DNA from: JAIBBG01 sp043748015
Lineage (GTDB): Bacteria > Bacteroidota > Bacteroidia > Flavobacteriales_D > Sanyastnellaceae
Reading direction: 5' to 3'
Length of the DNA: 8,873 bases
Assembly: GCA_043748015.1 (NCBI GenBank)
Contig: JAYTOA010000195.1
Coordinates: 1-8,873 of the forward strand
Each line of letters begins with the position of its first letter. The first letter of the stretch is position 1. The position numbers and the translations under genes were made by a program. A model generated the notes under the pieces. That model ran no database searches, was not told the origin of the DNA, and was given only the letters and a program-made list of their open reading frames with translations. This document shows, piece after piece, positions 5,326 to 8,873 of the stretch.

Positions 5326-5874
5326 ATGAAAGGAAACAAATACTTATATTCAGTTACTCAGGCACTACTCATAGTCGTGCTGCTATGGAGTTGCGATTCA
5401 TCTGATCAACACAAGTCACAAGAAGAATCGGTGACTGAACAGTCGTCAACTGAAATGGACACCATAGTAGGGATTGACAAGGAAGGCAAGCCTGAAGCGC
5501 CGCACGTACAGAAATCTTTGATTATTAGCATAGATAATTTAGCTTCAGACAAAGCGCCGATCATGGTGGCATTCTATAAATCAGACAAACACTTTTTGCA
5601 TAAAAAGGGCCGGATAAAGGAATATAAATTCACGCCTTCCGGAAAAACACTAACAGTTTCAATAGGCGATGTGGAGTATGGTGAGTATGCAATTGGGATA
5701 TACCAGGACATGAATGACAACGGAAGGATGGATAGGAATGCATTAGGACTTCCGGCAGAAGGTTATGCATTCTCCAACAACTTCAAACCTAAGTTGAGAG
5801 TACCGTCATACAAGGATTGCAAGTTTGATTACGATGATAAAAACTATGAAGTGAAGACAAGTTTGATTAAGTAA
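5326..5874 (+). CDS. DUF2141 domain lipoprotein
   Basis: This 182-aa protein has a lipoprotein signal: a hydrophobic stretch at residues 10-21 and lipobox LWSC, with Cys23 as the acylated residue. A low-complexity Ser/Glu/Thr linker follows to about residue 58. Residues 63-180 match the DUF2141 domain: a beta-rich fold with MVAFYKSDKHFL, then YGEYAIGIYQDMNDNGRMD (118-136), GLPAEGYAFSNN and PSYKDCKFDYD. DMNDNGRMD resembles a calcium-binding loop (D128, N130, N132, D136). Function is unknown; DUF2141 proteins are generally exported. The start is supported by AGGAAG 10 nt upstream of the ATG. It appears to be transcribed alone, divergent from the TPR-like gene. A weak -7-like TAACTTTA lies near 5277. 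Confidence 0.9.
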   Translation: MKGNKYLYSVTQALLIVVLLWSCDSSDQHKSQEESVTEQSSTEMDTIVGIDKEGKPEAPHVQKSLIISIDNLASDKAPIMVAFYKSDKHFLHKKGRIKEYKFTPSGKTLTVSIGDVEYGEYAIGIYQDMNDNGRMDRNALGLPAEGYAFSNNFKPKLRVPSYKDCKFDYDDKNYEVKTSLIK

Positions 5875-5938
5875 AAGTTCAGAGCTCGGAGTTCGCGCAG
5901 GATTTCTTCTCCAACGCATTTGAAAAAATTGTTGAAAG

Positions 5939-6012
5939 ATTGAAAGTTGCTACAAGTGAATCTCATTTCATGAAATTCTGACTCCCATTCATGGATCAAT
6001 CATCAAATCTTC
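5939..6012. repeat. dispersed intergenic repeat, copy 2
   Basis: This shorter, about 74-bp copy begins ATTGAAAGTTGC and ends GGATCAATCATCAAATCT. Its left flank (AGTTCGCGCAGGATTTCTTCT, 5889-5909) resembles the left flank of copy 4 (CGGTTCGCAGGAGTTTTTTC, near 8714), so the repeat may extend about 50 bp further left in these two copies. Confidence 0.55.
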
Positions 6013-6056
6013 ACGACTTTTAGCGTGCTCGAGTCTTCGGGGCAAAAGAAAATACA

Positions 6057-6149
6057 ATTGAAAGACGCAAATTGAAAATGGCTGCAATTCAAACCAAGTT
6101 GCTGAAAGTATTGCCTCCATTCGTTGATCAATCATCAACTCCCCAACTC
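6057..6149. repeat. dispersed intergenic repeat, copy 3
   Basis: This 93-bp copy begins ATTGAAAGACGCAAATTG, contains GCTGCAATTCAAACCAAG (compare CCGCAATTCAAGCTAAGG in copy 4) and ends TGATCAATCATCAACTCCCC. It lies 45 bp after copy 2 in the same orientation. Together the two fill much of the gene-free stretch 5875-6295, where I see nothing else. Confidence 0.6.
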
Positions 6150-6295
6150 AAAATATTTTTGAAATTCTTCGTGATTTCGCGTTTTTGTGGCAAACAAAAA
6201 ATCCCAAGAAGGCGCTTTGTAAACGCAGATTTCGCTGCCACTCTATGAGCAACAACGAAACCTTACATTTAAATATAACCACCAAAATGTGAAGA

Positions 6296-6454
6296 CTATG
6301 CTATCGGCTTTTTGCCTTGTATTACTCTAAGCAATATTGCAATGACAGCGATAACTAGAAGTATATGAATGATTCCACCGGTGCTGAAACCAATGTATCC
6401 GACTAACCATAGTATAATAAATACGACAGCTATGATGTATAGTAAATTTCCCAT
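6296..6454 (-). CDS. lmo0937-family small membrane protein
   Basis: This 52-aa frame starts MGNLLYIIAVVFIILWLVGY and continues with G-F-STGGIIHILLVIAVIAILLRVIQGKKP. This is the conserved layout of the lmo0937 family (DUF5670): two short hydrophobic helices (about 4-21 and 28-43), a glycine-rich turn and a basic tail. Family members are widespread in Bacteroidota and Firmicutes and often lie near stress genes; the biochemical role is unknown. Length is typical for the family. It is the last gene of the minus-strand run and follows the 104-aa protein gene after a terminator, so it needs its own promoter or read-through. A TTTTTTTT-rich leader lies upstream on the plus strand, and no clear promoter box is seen. 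Confidence 0.9.
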   Translation of the reverse strand: MGNLLYIIAVVFIILWLVGYIGFSTGGIIHILLVIAVIAILLRVIQGKKPIA

Positions 6455-6485
6455 TGGAGAATTTTTTTTGTGTTTGTGTTTGCTG

Positions 6486-6526
6486 AAAAAAAGGCAATCA
6501 TGATCATCACATCATGACTGCCCTTT
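6486..6526 (-). terminator. rho-independent terminator after the 104-aa protein gene
   Basis: On the minus strand a 12-bp stem (arms 6511-6522 and 6493-6504, one mismatch) with a 6-nt loop is followed by seven T residues (6486-6492). It starts 15-20 nt after the stop codon at 6541. The A-run on the other side (6523-6527, CTTTT on plus) might give weak activity in the opposite direction. Confidence 0.85.
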
Positions 6527-6540
6527 TGTTACAGCTTTGT

Positions 6541-6855
6541 TCAGAGTAAAAGGATAAGCAGAAGCAGAATAATGATAGCAGCACCGGCAGAGATGTAGAT
6601 GCCTCCACTAATATCGCTAAGTTGCTTTTTCGTAGAGCGTACTTCCTTTCTAAGTTCCTTCTTTTCTGATGAATTCAATTCTGATTTATCCATCGCATTG
6701 ATTTCATCCAGTCTGTTGAGAAGCACTAATGCTCTTGCTGAATCAGCGGGTGTGATTGGAGTGTTTGTAACCGTTACTGATGATGCCTTCAGTTGTACCG
6801 GCATAAATGTTAACGACAGGATTGCTATCATTATACATAAGAGTGTTTTTTTCAT
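6541..6855 (-). CDS. small exported protein with C-terminal membrane segment
   Basis: This 104-aa protein has an N-terminal signal peptide (residues 1-24, MKKTLL...QLKA), a charged helical middle and a C-terminal hydrophobic segment (about 87-104, AGAAIIILLLLILLL). Residues 38-80 are rich in Lys, Glu and Arg (ALVLLNRLDEINAMDKSELN, then SSEKKELRKEVRSTKKQLSD) and look like an alpha-helical hairpin. It resembles short Bacteroidota proteins annotated as hypothetical that occur beside stress-type membrane proteins. The likely topology is a periplasmic helical domain anchored in the inner membrane by the C-terminus. It is followed by a strong terminator and then the lmo0937 gene. The gap to the cupin gene is 106 bp, so co-transcription with it is uncertain. 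Confidence 0.85.
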   Translation of the reverse strand: MKKTLLCIMIAILSLTFMPVQLKASSVTVTNTPITPADSARALVLLNRLDEINAMDKSELNSSEKKELRKEVRSTKKQLSDISGGIYISAGAAIIILLLLILLL

Positions 6856-6961
6856 TTTGAGTATGTTTTTAATTTGAATGACGTACTAGTTATTTACTTT
6901 TATTATTCAGTGCCTTCGGCTGATTTGAAACTTAGACCCATAAACCCAATGAATCACTGAA

Positions 6962-7300
6962 TTATTCGTATCCACTTTTAATAATAGTTTGAATCATCTT
7001 TAAGCGAACGTTAGCATTGATTCGATTTGATGTATTAGCCGGAATGATGATCGATTCACCGATTGCAAGCAACACAATTTCTCCGTCAATGATTATCTCT
7101 GCCTGACCCTCAATTACCTGAACGAGCGTATCAAATGGAGAAGTTTTCTCCGCTTTTCCTTGCCCGGCATCGAATGAAATGACTGTGACGTTGCCCGTTG
7201 TTTTCATGAGAATTGTTTTGCTAACAACAGAGTTAGCCATGTAGTCAATGATATCGACAGTAACGTATACACGGGATTTTTCTATACCTACCAGCTTCAT
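6962..7300 (-). CDS. small cupin-fold protein lacking metal ligands
   Basis: This 112-aa protein is a single-domain cupin. The fold signature runs from VTVISFDAGQGKAEKTSPFDTLVQVIEGQAEIIIDG (residues 38-73) to GESIIIPANTSNRI (81-94). Related small cupins carry histidines in these two motifs (GxSEHTAPFD and PANxPHAL), but here they are K52 and N92. Glu64 of the first motif remains. The canonical metal site is therefore incomplete, suggesting a sensory, binding or structural role instead of metal-dependent catalysis. No signal peptide is present, so it is cytoplasmic. It starts 20 nt after the stop of the beta-barrel gene and is probably in the same operon. Substrate unknown. Confidence 0.88.
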   Translation of the reverse strand: MKLVGIEKSRVYVTVDIIDYMANSVVSKTILMKTTGNVTVISFDAGQGKAEKTSPFDTLVQVIEGQAEIIIDGEIVLLAIGESIIIPANTSNRINANVRLKMIQTIIKSGYE

Positions 7301-7320
7301 TTTTTTGATTACTTGTTAAT

Positions 7321-7911
7321 CTAATGAATGGACAATCCAATGGTTGAGACCCCGCTTGACAGGTCAAGGAATGCTCCAAAATGGCTATTGAAATGATATT
7401 CTGTTCCTAAGTGAACATCCAGGAACGTAGAGCTGCCTCGACGGTAATAGTTTTGATCACCGTAGTAGTCATTGTCCCAGCGTGCATTAACAATTGCAAA
7501 ACCGACAGAGCCTGCAAGATAAAAATCCCACTTTGAACCGGCTTTCACTATGTTATCGAAATAGTACGTTCCCTTAACTCCGATTGGAACAATTGTCTCG
7601 CGATAATTGTAATTGCGATAAGGATGATTCTTGCTCGGATTACCATAATAGTAAGAGTTGGAGTAAGAAGCAAAACTTACAAAAGGAGCCAGTGTAAAAG
7701 CCTTTGCTACATCAAATTCATAATTGAGATTGAACACGGGTAATGAGCGACCTACATAGCTATAATAGCCTGTATATCCATAGTATCCCCCGATACCGAT
7801 GCCTAAGTTCAAAGTATTACCATACTTCTCTCCCGTGTTCGTTTCTTGTGCTGTGCCGCTAAAGCAAAATGCAGCAAGGAATATCAGCAGTATGCCGGTG
7901 ATTTTTTTCAT
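7321..7911 (-). CDS. outer-membrane beta-barrel protein
   Basis: This 196-aa protein starts with a signal peptide (residues 1-21, MKKITGILLIFLAAF...SGTA, cleavage before Q22). The mature part alternates hydrophobic and polar residues with many Tyr, Gly and Asn: strands such as LNLGIGIGGYYGYTG (34-48), FNLNYEFDVAKAFTLAPFVSFASYS (60-84), IVPIGVKGTYYF and GAFLDLSSGVSTIGLSIH. This fits a small outer-membrane beta-barrel of about eight strands, as in the OMP_b-brl families of Bacteroidota. The loop around 84-100 is Tyr/Asn-rich. Its ligand or role is unknown. It is the first gene of a probable two-gene unit with the cupin, 120 bp after the AraC regulator gene. A palindrome and a leader hairpin lie upstream. 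Confidence 0.85.
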   Translation of the reverse strand: MKKITGILLIFLAAFCFSGTAQETNTGEKYGNTLNLGIGIGGYYGYTGYYSYVGRSLPVFNLNYEFDVAKAFTLAPFVSFASYSNSYYYGNPSKNHPYRNYNYRETIVPIGVKGTYYFDNIVKAGSKWDFYLAGSVGFAIVNARWDNDYYGDQNYYRRGSSTFLDVHLGTEYHFNSHFGAFLDLSSGVSTIGLSIH

Positions 7912-7929
7912 AATATGTGGTGTTGATTG

Positions 7930-7944
7930 CCCGCAGCTGGCGGG
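7930..7944 (-). promoter_or_regulatory. leader hairpin before the beta-barrel gene
   Basis: CCCGC-n5-GCGGG (7930-7934 and 7940-7944) is a perfect, GC-rich 5-bp stem starting 18 nt upstream of the ATG at 7911, within the presumed 5' leader. It stands out in AT-rich surroundings and could affect ribosome access or mRNA stability. This is structural inference only. Confidence 0.35.
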
Positions 7945-7950
7945 AACAGA

Positions 7951-7979
7951 TGTGAATTAAATTTCACAACACAAAGGTG
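7951..7979 (-). promoter_or_regulatory. possible promoter and operator of the beta-barrel gene
   Basis: The minus strand reads CACCTTTG (7972-7979), one mismatch from the Bacteroidota -7 box TAnnTTTG. Just downstream is TGTGAATTAAATTTCACA (7951-7968), with perfect 6-bp outer arms. The arms resemble a CRP-type site (TGTGA-TCACA), but the spacer is 8 instead of 6. At this position a bound regulator would block transcription. No -33 element is obvious. Confidence 0.35.
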
Positions 7980-8031
7980 CCATTAACTCTTTGGAGAAGT
8001 ATTACACTATTATACAATTAAGTTACATCAT

Positions 8032-8592
8032 TCACACATTTTCCAGATTGTCACGCTTTTTGTTTTTCAACGATTTGAAAAATGACGGTGTCAATCCGGT
8101 TATCTTTTTGAACTGATTAGACAGATGTGCAACGCTGCTATAATGCAGCTTCCATGCAATTTCGGTGAGGTTCAATTCATCATAAATAATGAGTTCTTTT
8201 ACTCTTTCAATCTTATTGAGTATGATGTAATGCTCAATCGTAGTTCCTTCGGTTTCGGAAAATAGGTTAGCTAAATAAGTGTAGTTGTATCCTAGTTTTT
8301 CGCTGAGAAAATTTGAAAAATTAAGTGTAGGAATCTCATCGGTATAATGAACCAACTCAACAATTACATTCTTTATTTTCTCAATAAGCATGGCATTTTT
8401 GTCGTCCATTACTTCAAGACCTGATTTGAGTAATGCTACTTTCAGCTGCTCGCGTTGTTGTTGTGTGATCGTTTCTAATATGTCCACCTCTCCGAGATTA
8501 ACAGTAACGTAGTGAAGACCGAGTTTCTTCAACTCTGCTTTCACCATCATCTTACAGCGAATGCTGACCATAAACTTCACATAGATCTTCAT
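8032..8592 (-). CDS. AraC-family regulator with degenerate HMA-like N-terminus
   Basis: The C-terminal half of this 186-aa protein (about 95-175) is an AraC/XylS DNA-binding domain, with YLANLFSETEGTTIEHYI in the first HTH, LTEIAWKLHYSSVAHLSNQF (142-161) in the second, and the KKITGLTPSFFK signature. The N-terminal part (1-66) resembles a heavy-metal-associated fold, as in a common Bacteroidota subfamily that starts M.NMVCNRC with a CxxC site. Here the motif is S10-I-R-C13, so one metal thiol is missing. It probably regulates nearby promoters, the beta-barrel/cupin genes downstream on the same strand being the obvious candidates; the signal is unknown. The start at 8592 gives the usual length for this subfamily. 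Confidence 0.92.
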   Translation of the reverse strand: MKIYVKFMVSIRCKMMVKAELKKLGLHYVTVNLGEVDILETITQQQREQLKVALLKSGLEVMDDKNAMLIEKIKNVIVELVHYTDEIPTLNFSNFLSEKLGYNYTYLANLFSETEGTTIEHYIILNKIERVKELIIYDELNLTEIAWKLHYSSVAHLSNQFKKITGLTPSFFKSLKNKKRDNLENV

Positions 8593-8761
8593 CTTTTACT
8601 TCTATTCTTGAAGTTCGGAAGATAGGAAATTCCCGACGAAAGACTTATAACGCACAGATTCTTGAAATCGACGTGGGCAGCTAGGTGTTGACAGTTCAAG
8701 TTTCGCTTTTCCCGGTTCGCAGGAGTTTTTTCTTTGCACAGATTAAAGAATTTGTATAAGA

Positions 8762-8855
8762 ATTGAAAGTTGCAAATTGCCGCAATTCAAGCTAAGGCAA
8801 TGAACGCGTATGTTCCGTTAACGAATCAATCATTAAATCTCCAATTCATGAAATC
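8762..8855. repeat. dispersed intergenic repeat, copy 4
   Basis: ATTGAAAGTTGCAAATTGCC opens this copy, and ACGAATCAATCATTAAATCT lies towards its end. It is more than 2.6 kb from copies 2 and 3 and lies upstream of the AraC gene. The rest of 8593-8873 shows no gene and no clear promoter box. Confidence 0.6.
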
Positions 8856-8873
8856 TAGCTATCTCCCAATCTT

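Noticed and set aside
6900..6930. Possible terminator after the cupin gene (CAGCC-GAA-GGCACTG on the minus strand)
   Set aside because: The stem needs a two-base bulge and is followed only by a mixed A/T stretch, so it is too weak to call.

Overview
The window looks like a chromosomal segment from a member of the Bacteroidota, probably a Cytophagales- or Chitinophagales-like environmental bacterium. That is inferred from protein family content: an AraC regulator with a degenerate heavy-metal-associated N-terminus, a DUF2141 lipoprotein, an outer-membrane beta-barrel, an lmo0937-family small protein and a Bacteroidota-type IS66. Weak Shine-Dalgarno sequences and a TAnnTTTG-type promoter box also fit. 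No rRNA, tRNA or CRISPR array was seen.

Left part (1-3376) is accessory DNA. An IS66-family element (tnpA, tnpB and possibly the first codons of tnpC) runs off the left edge. Its outer end is recognisable at about 794 and abuts a degenerate palindrome. From there to 3376 the sequence is dominated by one family of short palindromic repeats. They surround a small XRE-like regulator gene (minus strand) and an IS200-type HUH/Y1 transposase of the REP-associated (RAYT) kind (plus strand). The repeat is modular: P1 is 15 bp (AACCCC-n3-GGGGTT), P2 is 20 bp (CCATGGGAT-n2-ATCCCATGG), and P1 and P2 are always separated by exactly 12 nt. A small GCGC-n3-GCGC palindrome (P3) lies in the other spacer of the short units. 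Copies carry compensatory changes in the arms. They occur as three single 82-84 bp units and as two tandem arrays with periods of 110 bp and 88 bp. The arrays point in opposite directions on either side of the XRE and transposase genes. This transposase-plus-palindrome (REPtron-like) locus is the most interesting part of the window.

Middle part (3377-6295) holds a long helical, TPR-like cytoplasmic protein (minus strand) and, divergent from it, a DUF2141 lipoprotein (plus strand). The intergenic DNA around them carries a diverged dispersed repeat of about 75-95 bp, with a fourth copy at the right edge.

Right part (6296-8592) is a run of five co-directional minus-strand genes. In transcription order they are an AraC-type regulator, an outer-membrane beta-barrel, a cupin lacking its metal ligands, a small secreted/anchored protein with a C-terminal membrane segment, and a 52-aa lmo0937-family membrane protein. 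A strong intrinsic terminator separates the last two. The set resembles an envelope or stress-response neighbourhood whose local regulator is probably the AraC protein; that functional link is inference.
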